From Thermoplasmata archaeon (lineage in GTDB: Archaea > Thermoplasmatota > Thermoplasmata > Halarchaeoplasmatales > Halarchaeoplasmataceae), in assembly GCA_019594025.1 (NCBI GenBank), contig JAFDUB010000006.1, forward strand, positions 1-27,742: a stretch of DNA of 27,742 nt. The letters run 5' to 3'. Positions 15,473-23,471 of this stretch are shown here, piece after piece (positions within the stretch are counted from its first letter, which is position 1; every line of letters starts with the position of its first letter). The translations under genes were made by a program, and so were the position numbers. Below the pieces are notes generated by a model. That model was given only the letters and a program-made list of their open reading frames with translations. It was not told where the DNA came from and made no database searches.

Positions 15473-15520
15473 GTTTAAATGTTAGGAAGCATAGATGAGT
15501 ATACAAATGCAAGGAGGTGA
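15473..15520 (+). promoter_or_regulatory. promoter and strong RBS of the cold-shock gene
   Basis: GTTTAAAT at 15473-15480 is the TATA candidate, and GGAGGTGA at 15513-15520 is a near-perfect Shine-Dalgarno 7 bases before the ATG at 15528. An in-frame upstream ATG at 15495 lacks an RBS and would add residues not found in cold-shock proteins, so the RBS decides the start. This leader of about 25 bases contrasts with the leaderless genes around it. In the divergent gap (15244-15527) there is also a weak GGTGC...GCACC hairpin near 15425-15443, of unknown use. Confidence 0.65.
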
Positions 15521-15527
15521 CGCTCAT

Positions 15528-15719
15528 ATGAAAGGAACAGTCAAGTTTTTTAGCAATATGAAGAACTACGGATTCATCGAACCCGATGACGGCGCGGAAG
15601 ACCTTTTCGTCCATCGAAGCGAAATCAGTGCCCCTACACTCAACGAGGGTGATAGGGTTGAATTCGAAATCGATCAAAGTGAAAAAGGACCACGTGCCAT
15701 TAACGTAAAGACGATTTAA
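15528..15719 (+). CDS. cold-shock domain protein (CspA family)
   Basis: The 63-residue protein is a single cold-shock domain, an OB-fold binding single-stranded RNA or DNA and acting as an RNA chaperone. It begins MKGTVKFFSNMKNYGFIEPDDG, where the RNP1-type K-x-Y-G-F-I is present, and contains LFVHRSEI, the RNP2 motif. It ends with GPRAINVKTI, the usual last strand. The length is normal. Csp genes are common in bacteria and patchy in archaea, where they are generally considered acquired by transfer; the strong bacterial-looking SD here is compatible with that. A terminator-like hairpin follows at 15753. Confidence 0.95.
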   Translation: MKGTVKFFSNMKNYGFIEPDDGAEDLFVHRSEISAPTLNEGDRVEFEIDQSEKGPRAINVKTI

Positions 15720-15752
15720 TCGTCCGGATACTTTTTTACGTCCCGAAAATCA

Positions 15753-15781
15753 GTTAGGGTTGCGAAACCCCAATCTTTTTC
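15753..15781 (+). terminator. hairpin and T-run after the cold-shock gene
   Basis: GGGTT-GCGA-AACCC (15757-15770), extended by two A-T pairs past one mismatch, is followed at once by ATCTTTTTCT. A GC stem plus T-run looks like a factor-independent terminator. Two other T-runs (15731-15737 and 15792-15798) flank it and could serve as archaeal U-rich termination signals. It probably closes the csp transcript. Confidence 0.6.
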
Positions 15782-15809
15782 TACAATCATATTTTTTCTA
15801 CGGTCATCT

Positions 15810-15817
15810 TTTTATAT
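15810..15817 (+). promoter_or_regulatory. TATA element upstream of the structured leader and tRNA-Leu
   Basis: TTTTATAT lies about 195 bases before tRNA-Leu. No closer TATA-like sequence is visible between here and the tRNA. A start near 15840 would give a structured leader of about 170 bases ahead of the tRNA, annotated separately. Confidence 0.45.
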
Positions 15818-15837
15818 GAATTGTTTATTAGCCAAAC

Positions 15838-16011
15838 TGCGATTCGACTAGGCTTGTACAGGTATTCATGCCTGTATAATCTTGTACTTTCTTCTCAAAA
15901 AGCGAGTTCACAAGAAAGCCTCTTTCCACTAACAAGCACGTTCCAACATGCGAGTGGTAACCGGGGGCAAAGGCCTCCAAAACAATCTCGAAGTTCGCAG
16001 TGCTTACTTCT
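15838..16011 (+). ncRNA. candidate structured RNA cotranscribed with tRNA-Leu
   Basis: No credible coding frame covers this stretch, yet it holds four consecutive stem-loops. Stem 1 pairs 15854-15862 with 15871-15879 (9 bp). Stem 2 pairs CTTTCTT (15887-15893) with AAGAAAG (15912-15918), with an inner CTC/GAG. Stem 3 pairs CCACT (15926-15930) with AGTGG (15953-15957), with inner pairing. Stem 4 pairs GGGGGC (15963-15968) with GCCTCC (15973-15978), followed by AAAACA. The stretch follows a TATA box and runs into tRNA-Leu without another promoter. It could be a dicistronic sRNA-tRNA transcript or only a long 5' leader trimmed by RNase P. I see no C/D boxes and no kink-turn, so no known class is assigned. 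Confidence 0.35.
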
Positions 16012-16096
<85 letters not shown>

Positions 16097-16234
16097 CTTG
16101 AATAAAGGCAGTAGCCTTTCGAAAAAAGGGAATTAGCGTTAGCGATTTCCTTCACCACTTTTTATGTTATTGAGTGGAGTTAAGAAACGTAAAAAAATGA
16201 TTTTGCGGAGAATCGATTGAATACTAAAAAGGAT

Positions 16235-16351
16235 TCAACCCCACTTCTTCCGCACCCTCGCCGCCACCGTCACTATCGACATCGTCGCCACAACTGGTAC
16301 TGCTATGTTAGCATACTCCAGTATCGGATCGTCGTTGAAATCGGGATAAAA
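16235..16351 (-). pseudogene. remnant C-terminus of a membrane-anchored surface protein
   Basis: On the minus strand, a frame ending at TGA (16235-16237) encodes a 38-residue tail: FYPDFNDDPILEYAN, then a hydrophobic helix IAVPVVATMSIVTVAA, then the basic end RVRKKWG. This P-[DE]-F-linker, single helix and Arg/Lys tail are typical of the C-terminal anchors of archaeal surface proteins, such as the PGF-CTERM-like class. Upstream, the frame loses that character and runs into the tRNA-His promoter, so no body of a protein remains. The stretch is also more GC-rich than its surroundings. I read it as the stump of a deleted gene. It may be a chance frame, but the anchor-like order is striking. Confidence 0.4.
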
Positions 16352-16363
16352 GAGAAGCAAAAA

Positions 16364-16370
16364 TTTATAA
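16364..16370 (+). promoter_or_regulatory. TATA element of tRNA-His
   Basis: TTTATAA within AAAAATTTATAATG lies about 36-42 bases before the tRNA-His 5' end, the normal distance for an archaeal tRNA promoter with a short leader. Confidence 0.55.
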
Positions 16371-16405
16371 TGCCCCCTCTTTTAGACCACGTTATATTAC
16401 ATATT

Positions 16406-16509
16406 GGCCGTGGTGGTGTAGTCATCCTAGTAACAATGGTACTGGGACTACAATGGCAGCATGTGGGACTGTGGATCCCCTGGCCCGGGTTCAAATCCCG
16501 GCCACGGCC
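16406..16509 (+). tRNA. tRNA-His (anticodon GUG) with D-loop intron and encoded G-1
   Basis: The gene is 104 bases; removing a 30-base intron (16424-16453) leaves 74 bases: G-1, acceptor GCCGTGG / CCACGGC, discriminator C (so G-1:C73, the His identity pair), D-stem GTGT/GCAT, anticodon loop CTGTGGA (anticodon GTG), T-stem CCGGG/CCCGG with loop TTCAAAT. After splicing the D-loop reads A14-G15-T-C-T-G18-G19-C-A21, restoring G18 and G19, which are otherwise missing next to the 5' half. The anticodon stem (TGGGA/TCCCC) has one mismatch at 27:43. No CCA is encoded. A TATA box lies upstream. Its 3' end is partly duplicated about 20 bases downstream. Confidence 0.88.
16424..16453 (+). other. tRNA-His intron in the D-loop with bulge-helix-bulge
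   Basis: Exon 1 ends GTAG-TC and the intron begins A. The 4-bp central helix pairs exon GTAG (16419-16422 region) with intron CTAC. The bulges are TCA (cut TC|A) and AAT (cut AA|T), each 3 bases with the cut after the second base, as tRNA-splicing endonuclease requires. Inside, TCCTAGTA pairs with TACTGGGA (8 bp, one G-U) around loop ACAATGG. The outer exon-exon helix is weak, so the motif is the relaxed type. The position, about 17/17a, is noncanonical, since most archaeal introns sit at 37/38. Confidence 0.75.
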
Positions 16510-16528
16510 TTCCAGATTTAACCATCTT

Positions 16529-16613
16529 GCCCGGGTTCACGAGTTAAAAATACGATTTTTAACGAGCTGTTAGAAAAAGGTAGTTTTTCTGACTGGAATC
16601 CCGGCCACGGCCT
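16529..16613 (+). repeat. duplicated 3' end of tRNA-His, interrupted by a two-hairpin insert
   Basis: GCCCGGGTTCA (16529-16539) and AATCCCGGCCACGGCCT (16597-16613) together repeat, without mismatch, the last 28 bases of tRNA-His through the two bases after the discriminator. They are split in the T-loop by 57 bases (16540-16596). The insert contains GTTAAAAAT-ACG-ATTTTTAAC (16543-16563, perfect 9-bp stem) and GTTAGAAAAA-GGTAG-TTTTTCTGAC (16569-16593, 10-bp stem with one G-U). No D-arm or anticodon arm lies in the 19 bases between the tRNA and this copy, so it is only a 3' fragment. A tRNA 3'-end repeat is the usual footprint of an integrase attachment site. A T-loop intron was considered, but no proper bulge-helix-bulge is seen. 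Confidence 0.75.
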
Positions 16614-16680
16614 ATTCAATACAAAGTAAATTAACACAAATATTTATTACCACCCTTTCCAGTATTTTAAATGAAACATA

Positions 16681-19600
16681 ATGAAATCGATTGCGATTCT
16701 TATCTGCGTCGGGTTGATCATTCCTACTGCCTTTATTCAATACAATGACACATTCGACATAGATGACCAAGATATCGCTAACGAGTTGGAACCTATGGAA
16801 AAGTTTGAGTATACCATAAGAATCGATGGCGATCATGATCTTTCGAGTTTTCCTGGAGAAGGAACATATCAGTCACCTTATATCATTGAAGGGAAGGATA
16901 TCAATGCAGACGGTAGAGGCACCGCTATTTACATAGGCAATACTACAGCACATTTTATTTTAAATAATAATAAACTGATCCGGGCCAGTGAAAATCCTTC
17001 GTATTATCACTGGAATTCCTGTTTAGTGCTCTACAACGTGACAAACGGTAAAGTACATAACAACACGATTCAACGGGGAAGATATGGAATGTATTTGAAG
17101 AATGTGTACAATGTTACCGTAGATGATAACAGTATAATCCAGAGTTCTTCTTCAAGCATATACTTGGAATCTTCTCAAAAGGTTGGAGTTTTTAACAACT
17201 ATATTCTTTCAAGTTCCGGAGATGGAGTACGGTTGCTCCAGTCTGCAGATATTGATGTCCGGTTTAACGAGGTCCTAAACAGCAGACGAGCAGGTATTTC
17301 CGTCGAAAGTTCTCATAAAAACCTCATCCTCGGTAACCTACTTTCCGGTAATTCAATGAACGGAATACTCCTGGATAAATCAATGAACAACGAGATTTAC
17401 GGCAACGAGTTTGAAGGTACCGGTGTAGGAATCGGTGGAGATCTAGAAAACCATTGGTTTTCCCACGATATTCCAAGTAACAACACGTTGGATGACCTTC
17501 CTATATATTATTTAACCAATCAGACAGGTGGAACAATACATGATGATATAGGGCAGATAATATTGGTAAACGTTACGGAATTAGAAATTCATGATATCGA
17601 ACTTATCCATGGAAGCGTTGGTCTGGCAATAGCTTTTAGTGATTCTATATCGGTAAACAACGTTAGTGTTTCCTCCCACGTTCAACCGGCGGTTCATCTT
17701 TTTCATTCTCATAACAACAGTTTCTACCACCTTGAAATCGTGGATAATCGGGAAGGAATGCTGTTTGAAAACTCAAATAACAATCAATTGAACAGCGTAA
17801 AGGTTATTGACAATTCTATGGGCGGTATCGAAGCGATCGATTCGTTCTTTCTTCATGCATACGATTCAGAAATCGAGAACAACGGTCAGATAGGAATTCG
17901 CCTGATTCGTTCTCCCTCGGCCTTTTTATCCAACAGTACTCTCCGCTCTCACAATAGGGGAATTAGCATCGAGCGTTCAGACGACGTATGGATATCAGAT
18001 GGAAGATTTATTGATAATACAGAAGGCATATTCCTATCCTTTTCTACTGGAAACATAATTGAAAACAACACTTTCGATGGACCCGGTTTAAGGCTTGCGG
18101 GGAACTTGAAGGAACAATGGAATTCCCACGAAGTAAACAACAACACAATCAATGGAAACCCCTTGGTTTACATGGCTAACAGTATCGGAGGTAATTTAGA
18201 CACTGATGCAGAACAGATTATACTTGCTAACACCTCTGACCTTACAGTGATGGACCAAAAACTTTCAGGCGGAATCTCTCTGGGATTCTCACACGATATT
18301 TCCATGCAAAATGTTACCTCACATAATCACTCAAGGGATGCCCTGCATATCTACCGCTCCCACAACAACACCTTTCATACCTTGAACACATCTTCTAACC
18401 TCAGAGGCGTCTACGAGTTTTTGTCTAACGATAACGTTTTCATTAATCTCACCGCCGAGGATAATTTTTATGGCATATACATGCATACTTCGGACAACAG
18501 TAGTATATCCGAATCAACTTTCAAGAATAACTCGGTAGGAGTTTACCTGTCTTCCTCAAACAGAATAGATTTATTATACAACAGCTTTGAAGATAATGGA
18601 GATTCAACTGTAATAATACGGACTGAAAACACCACGCTATCAAACAATGTAATGGAAGGGGGCGGCATATTCATGGACGGACAAAAAATCTCTCAATGGA
18701 ACTCCCATGAAATCGGCAATGATAACGTGCTTAACGGCAGCCCGATACTATACATTAAAGACCAAACCGGAGGTGATATCCTAGGGCCGGCCTCACAGAT
18801 ATTGATCGCCAACAGTTCTGATATAGCTGTTGAGCATCTTGAGCTGTTAGGAGGCAGCACAGGTATATCTATAGCTTTTTCAAGTTATATACATGTAAAT
18901 AACGTCACAGTTGAAAACCATTCCCGTTATGGTTCATACTTATACTCGACACATAACTCATCCATGAATGAAAGCAAATTCCGAGGTAACTCCCATGGAG
19001 CTATATATATGAGTTACTCCTCCGATAATTACATCTCACACAACGAGTTCCTGGATACCCGTTACGGAATTTATTTCTTGGAGTCATTACAAAACAGTTT
19101 AACTCACAACCTCATATCAAACGGTACCTATGGGGTGTATATGAGGGGTTCCCACAGTAACCTATTATTGAATAATACAATAAATCTGCATAGAAATGGG
19201 ATCGATATATCCAGTTCTGATAGTAATATTCTTAACGAAAATACAGTTCATGAAAACAGCCGAAATGGTATCAGATTGTACAACTCCGATTTTAATACGA
19301 TAGAGAACAACACAGCTGAGGATAATTTAGAGAGTGGGTTGTCTATCAGAGGCGGATTCAACAACACGGTCCACAATTGTATATTATTCAACAACTCCCA
19401 AAACGGTATCTATCTTTTAAACGCTGAAAATAATTTCGTTAAATCAGTTATAATGTCTCACAACGGTTATTCAGGTGCGCTAATTCGATATTCCCACAAT
19501 AATAATTTCATTGAAAACAGTATAGATTCAAACAGATGGTATGGTATATTCGCTTCGGGTTCCTTTGAAAACAAATTTAACTACAACAGCATAAAGCACA

Positions 19601-22600
19601 ACCATTATGGGATATACCTTCTTTCTTCCGATGAAAACGAGTTAGAGGGCAATACGGTTAACGAGGGTGGCTCGACGCCAGGAGACGTTCAAGCCGTAAT
19701 GGTGGGCGTTGAAGCCGCGGTACTCGATGATTACCAGGCGTTGGAAGAGTTGTGTGAAGCAGTTGACGGAAGAATTAGCGGTAAGTTCGAGTATATCGAT
19801 GTCGTACTGATACTATTGGACGGAGAGATATCCGTGTCCCGGGCTGTTGAAATTTTAGAGAAAAAACCCACGGTAAGATTTGCAGAACCGGACGGCGAAG
19901 TGGAGTTACTGGAGATTCCAAACGATCCTTATTACGATCAACTCTGGGGTCTAAATAAAACGAACCTGCCTGCTGCCTGGAATTCCACCACCGGTACCGG
20001 TGATGCCGTGGTGGCAGTAGTGGATACGGGTATAGATTACGAGCATGAGGACTTAGCTGGTAATATGTGGAGCGATGAAGAAGGTAACCATGGTTACAAT
20101 GCGTTGGAGGATAATTACGATCCCATGGATGACCACGGCCACGGCACCCATGCCTCCGGAACAGTCGGTGCGGTTGGAAACAACAGTATCGGTATAACCG
20201 GAGTTAACTGGAACGTTAGTTTGATGGCACTGAAATTTATTTCTTCCGGTGGTACGGGAAACATCAGTGGTGCTGTAGCGTGTTTAGAATACGTGCTTCA
20301 GCGAAAACAGGCCGGAGATAATATAATAGCTACGAGTAACAGCTGGGGCTCGGGCTCTTTCAGCCGGTCGTTGTACGAAGCGGTTCAGGCACACCAGGAC
20401 CATGGTATCTTATTCGTTGCTGCTGCAGGTAATTCAGGTGAGAACAGCGATGAAGAACCCCTGTTCCCAGCCGCCTTTAACCTAACCAATGTGATCTCCG
20501 TCGCCGCTTCCGACCAGGATGATAATCTAGCGAGCTTTTCCAATTACGGTTCCAACAGCGTGCATTTAGCGGCACCGGGTGTTTATATTTACAGTACAGA
20601 GCTTAACCATGGATATAGCCACCGCAGCGGTACTTCGATGGCAACTCCTCACGTGTCCGGCCTGGCCGCTTTAATATGGGCTAAAAACGAAAGTATGGAT
20701 ATGGTGGAGCTAAAAAACTCCATATTATCCCATGTAGAAAAAACACCTTCGTTTGAGGGATACCTCGTCACCAGTGGGAGGATGGATGCAAATAGATCGG
20801 TACACCCCGATACGGGTGGATTCCACGTGAGGACACAAATATCAGAAGGATATACCGGCTCCGTGGGAAAAGACAAAGATATTTTTGTTGCGGTTACAAA
20901 CGGTGTACATCCTATTCTAAATGCTCCGGTGAATGTTTCATTTGACAGCGGAGAACCGCCTCTTATTTTAAGGGATAACGGTAAAGGTGCAGATCAGGTT
21001 AGCGGTGATGGATATTACTCGGGAACGTGGACACCTACCCTTTCAGGGAACATCACCTTAAACATAACCGTGGATGCCGGCGATAATCGAACTTTTTACA
21101 GGGAGGCAACCGTATTTATCCGAGGGCACACGGGGATGGCCCTGGAACGCTCCTTTAACAATCACATAGAGAACAATCTCATAACCAATACGCAAGACGG
21201 TATAAGCTTGAAAGGCTCCAGCGGTAATCTCGTTACGAACCAAACCATTTATGACCTTACAAATCACGGTATTTCACTGGAAGACTCGGACTCAAATCGT
21301 ATTTTAGAAAATACCATAGAAGAGAACATTGGAAAAGGTATTCATGCTGCCTCCTCATCTTCAAACGAAATTATACGGAACGAGATCGTTTTAAGCCAAA
21401 TAACCGGTATTGAAATTCAAGATAATTCGGGTTGGAATACAGTTGAAGAAAACACTATTCATAACAGTTCTTACGGTTTATATTTACACACAAATGCCCA
21501 CAACAACTCAGTATATCATAACTACGTATACAACGGCAGCAGAAATATCTATTTAATGGACTCGTATTTCAACCATCTGTACGAGAACACTGCTGTAGAG
21601 GGAGACTACGGCCTTTATCTAACTCGCTCACATGACAACGTAATCGAGTACAACAACGCCTCACGGAACATTTTATCTTCAAGCAGTACTGGAATTTACA
21701 TCACATCATCAAACAACAATACGATTAGAGGGAACGATGTGTTAAATAACAGCTACCGGGCCGTTTATCTGGGAAATTCGGATTACAATTTGATCGACGA
21801 TAACCAATGTTCCTATTCAGATCAACATGGAATTTACCTCTATTCCTCCGACTTCAATACGATAAATAACAACACCGCGCGAGGGAATTACAGGGGTATC
21901 TTACTTTACCGTTCGAGTTATAATTCTCTCTACCGTAACCTACTTGAAAACAACACAGGTTCAGGTGTGGGATATGGTGTCTTTCTATCTTCGGAATCCA
22001 TCTATAATCATTTGCTGCTGAACACAGCTTCTCACAACGATAACGGCTTAGGGATAAGTGGAAATTATAACCTAATAGATAGCAATGATGTCACTTCCAA
22101 CAATCGCTACGGTATTTACGTTTATTCACGGTTCAACGAGATTGTTAATAACACTATCTATTACAACGAAAATGGGATATATCTATGGTTTGGTTCCAGT
22201 GATAATGTAATCCTAGAGAATCGTTTTTTCCACAACGTGTACGGCTTAGAAGCCAGGAGAAGCAGCGATCGAAATTTGGTGGATACTAACGAATTCTTCA
22301 ACAACACCGTATCCATATTTTTAAGTTCGGAAAATACCAGTGTAGTTAATAATCTTATCACCGGTTCTTCAGTGGGCATCGACGTGGTCGATCCATACAA
22401 CCATATCTATAATAACACGATTACAGATTCTAGCCTCGCCGGGATACGTTTGTCAGAGGTAATCAACACAAAAATAATTCTTAACCAGCTGATCGATAAC
22501 AACGTGAGCGTATCCATATCCGAGGGTTCCAGCGAAAACAAAGTGATTGGAAATAACCTTTCTCAAAACGAGATCGGTGTGTTCTTAAACTACTCCGGTA

Positions 22601-23421
22601 GCTTAAATGTGATTTACGGTAACAACCTAACCGATAATCAAGTAGGAATCCATGTCCTTGATAGTTTAGATAATCGATTTCATCACAACAACATAATAAA
22701 CAACTTTAACCAGGTCGTTATCCAGGGGGACTCTTGGGCATCATGGGATGACGGTATGGGTGAGGGAAACTATTGGTCGGACTATCAGGGAGAAGACCTT
22801 ACAGGTAACGGGATTGGAGATACATTAATCCCCCACCCCGAAGAGGATATGGGGGATGGTTACCATGCTCTGGACGATTACCCCATTGTGGAGCCCGTGC
22901 AAATACTATCCTACGAACTCGACTTAAAAGCCTTGGTTGAGAGTGATGGTTGGCAACTTGCATCTATACCCATCGTACCATATGATTCCTCTATAGAGGA
23001 GTTATTTGCTTACCTGGATTATTCCCGTGCATATATTTTCTCAGATGAAAATTGGTATTCTTATGTTCCGGGAAGAAGACCGGACTTCAACAATTTTGAA
23101 TACCTAGCTCAAAGCGACGCCTTTTTCATCAAGATGGAAAATACCTCTACGTTAAGTGTTATCGGACACGCTCCCGTCTCTGGAACCACTAGTATAACTC
23201 TTCAGCCCGGATGGAACTTGGTTGGTCACCCTTCATTGGAGGAAAAAAACGCTGTGGACCTATTACCCCTGGAAGTTACTAGAATAGGGTTGTTTAATAA
23301 AAGCAGAGAATACAATATTGAATATGTTGAGGATTATTCGGAACTGGTTCTAGAACCGGGTAAAGGTTACTGGGTGTATAATTCTGCGAACGAAAATGTT
23401 ACCTTTGAAGTCGAGTGGTAA
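16681..23421 (+). CDS. giant secreted beta-helix (NosD-like) protein with a nested subtilisin-family protease
   Basis: The 2246-residue protein starts with a signal peptide (MKSIAILICVGLIIPTAF). Residues about 40-995 form right-handed beta-helix repeats (NosD/pectate-lyase type: N-N-x-h-x-x-N turns, many N-x-[ST] glycosylation sites). At about 996 this stops and a full S8 protease follows: I9-like propeptide (about 1000-1075), catalytic domain with D1115 (VVDTGID), H1154 (HGHGTH), oxyanion N1251 (AAAGNSG) and S1319 (SGTSMATP), then a beta-sandwich (about 1380-1480) with a D-N-G-x-G-x-D motif. The beta-helix resumes at about 1485 and ends with the NosD closing GNYWSDYQGEDLTGNGIGD (about 2035). 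The C-terminal about 190 residues contain L-x-P-G-W-N-L-V-G. No C-terminal membrane anchor is seen. A TATA-like AAATATTTATT lies about 33-43 bases before the ATG; no SD is present. The protease appears catalytically intact. Confidence 0.9.
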   Translation: MKSIAILICVGLIIPTAFIQYNDTFDIDDQDIANELEPMEKFEYTIRIDGDHDLSSFPGEGTYQSPYIIEGKDINADGRGTAIYIGNTTAHFILNNNKLIRASENPSYYHWNSCLVLYNVTNGKVHNNTIQRGRYGMYLKNVYNVTVDDNSIIQSSSSSIYLESSQKVGVFNNYILSSSGDGVRLLQSADIDVRFNEVLNSRRAGISVESSHKNLILGNLLSGNSMNGILLDKSMNNEIYGNEFEGTGVGIGGDLENHWFSHDIPSNNTLDDLPIYYLTNQTGGTIHDDIGQIILVNVTELEIHDIELIHGSVGLAIAFSDSISVNNVSVSSHVQPAVHLFHSHNNSFYHLEIVDNREGMLFENSNNNQLNSVKVIDNSMGGIEAIDSFFLHAYDSEIENNGQIGIRLIRSPSAFLSNSTLRSHNRGISIERSDDVWISDGRFIDNTEGIFLSFSTGNIIENNTFDGPGLRLAGNLKEQWNSHEVNNNTINGNPLVYMANSIGGNLDTDAEQIILANTSDLTVMDQKLSGGISLGFSHDISMQNVTSHNHSRDALHIYRSHNNTFHTLNTSSNLRGVYEFLSNDNVFINLTAEDNFYGIYMHTSDNSSISESTFKNNSVGVYLSSSNRIDLLYNSFEDNGDSTVIIRTENTTLSNNVMEGGGIFMDGQKISQWNSHEIGNDNVLNGSPILYIKDQTGGDILGPASQILIANSSDIAVEHLELLGGSTGISIAFSSYIHVNNVTVENHSRYGSYLYSTHNSSMNESKFRGNSHGAIYMSYSSDNYISHNEFLDTRYGIYFLESLQNSLTHNLISNGTYGVYMRGSHSNLLLNNTINLHRNGIDISSSDSNILNENTVHENSRNGIRLYNSDFNTIENNTAEDNLESGLSIRGGFNNTVHNCILFNNSQNGIYLLNAENNFVKSVIMSHNGYSGALIRYSHNNNFIENSIDSNRWYGIFASGSFENKFNYNSIKHNHYGIYLLSSDENELEGNTVNEGGSTPGDVQAVMVGVEAAVLDDYQALEELCEAVDGRISGKFEYIDVVLILLDGEISVSRAVEILEKKPTVRFAEPDGEVELLEIPNDPYYDQLWGLNKTNLPAAWNSTTGTGDAVVAVVDTGIDYEHEDLAGNMWSDEEGNHGYNALEDNYDPMDDHGHGTHASGTVGAVGNNSIGITGVNWNVSLMALKFISSGGTGNISGAVACLEYVLQRKQAGDNIIATSNSWGSGSFSRSLYEAVQAHQDHGILFVAAAGNSGENSDEEPLFPAAFNLTNVISVAASDQDDNLASFSNYGSNSVHLAAPGVYIYSTELNHGYSHRSGTSMATPHVSGLAALIWAKNESMDMVELKNSILSHVEKTPSFEGYLVTSGRMDANRSVHPDTGGFHVRTQISEGYTGSVGKDKDIFVAVTNGVHPILNAPVNVSFDSGEPPLILRDNGKGADQVSGDGYYSGTWTPTLSGNITLNITVDAGDNRTFYREATVFIRGHTGMALERSFNNHIENNLITNTQDGISLKGSSGNLVTNQTIYDLTNHGISLEDSDSNRILENTIEENIGKGIHAASSSSNEIIRNEIVLSQITGIEIQDNSGWNTVEENTIHNSSYGLYLHTNAHNNSVYHNYVYNGSRNIYLMDSYFNHLYENTAVEGDYGLYLTRSHDNVIEYNNASRNILSSSSTGIYITSSNNNTIRGNDVLNNSYRAVYLGNSDYNLIDDNQCSYSDQHGIYLYSSDFNTINNNTARGNYRGILLYRSSYNSLYRNLLENNTGSGVGYGVFLSSESIYNHLLLNTASHNDNGLGISGNYNLIDSNDVTSNNRYGIYVYSRFNEIVNNTIYYNENGIYLWFGSSDNVILENRFFHNVYGLEARRSSDRNLVDTNEFFNNTVSIFLSSENTSVVNNLITGSSVGIDVVDPYNHIYNNTITDSSLAGIRLSEVINTKIILNQLIDNNVSVSISEGSSENKVIGNNLSQNEIGVFLNYSGSLNVIYGNNLTDNQVGIHVLDSLDNRFHHNNIINNFNQVVIQGDSWASWDDGMGEGNYWSDYQGEDLTGNGIGDTLIPHPEEDMGDGYHALDDYPIVEPVQILSYELDLKALVESDGWQLASIPIVPYDSSIEELFAYLDYSRAYIFSDENWYSYVPGRRPDFNNFEYLAQSDAFFIKMENTSTLSVIGHAPVSGTTSITLQPGWNLVGHPSLEEKNAVDLLPLEVTRIGLFNKSREYNIEYVEDYSELVLEPGKGYWVYNSANENVTFEVEW

Positions 23422-23437
23422 CAATATTATACCAAAC

Positions 23438-23448
23438 CTTTTTAAACC
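23438..23448 (+). promoter_or_regulatory. TATA element of the ether-lipid operon
   Basis: CTTTTTAAACC lies about 24-34 bases before the UbiA-family ATG at 23472, with no SD between. This sets the start at 23472 rather than the upstream in-frame ATG at 23415, which lies inside the end of the giant gene. Confidence 0.5.
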
Positions 23449-23471
23449 GACGTAGTTTTAAAAAGAAGTCC

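Larger units (their letters stand above)
16097..16405. other. 309-base intergenic stretch between tRNA-Leu and tRNA-His
   Basis: No intact gene was found here. It holds the hairpin after tRNA-Leu (16104-16119), a second weak stem CCACT...AGTGG near 16156-16177, the minus-strand remnant of a surface-protein C-terminus (16235-16351) and the tRNA-His TATA box (16364-16370). The small overlapping frames on both strands lack ribosome sites or family resemblance and cross the tRNA gene. Confidence 0.6.

Noticed and set aside
16217..16573. A 118-codon plus-strand frame across tRNA-His
   Set aside because: It reads straight through the tRNA and its intron, and its His/Arg-rich start is the antisense of the surface-protein remnant.
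16540..16596. The twin-hairpin insert as a spliced T-loop tRNA intron
   Set aside because: A 4-bp helix can be drawn only with two wobble pairs, the intron side of the motif does not pair, and no 5' half of a tRNA precedes it.
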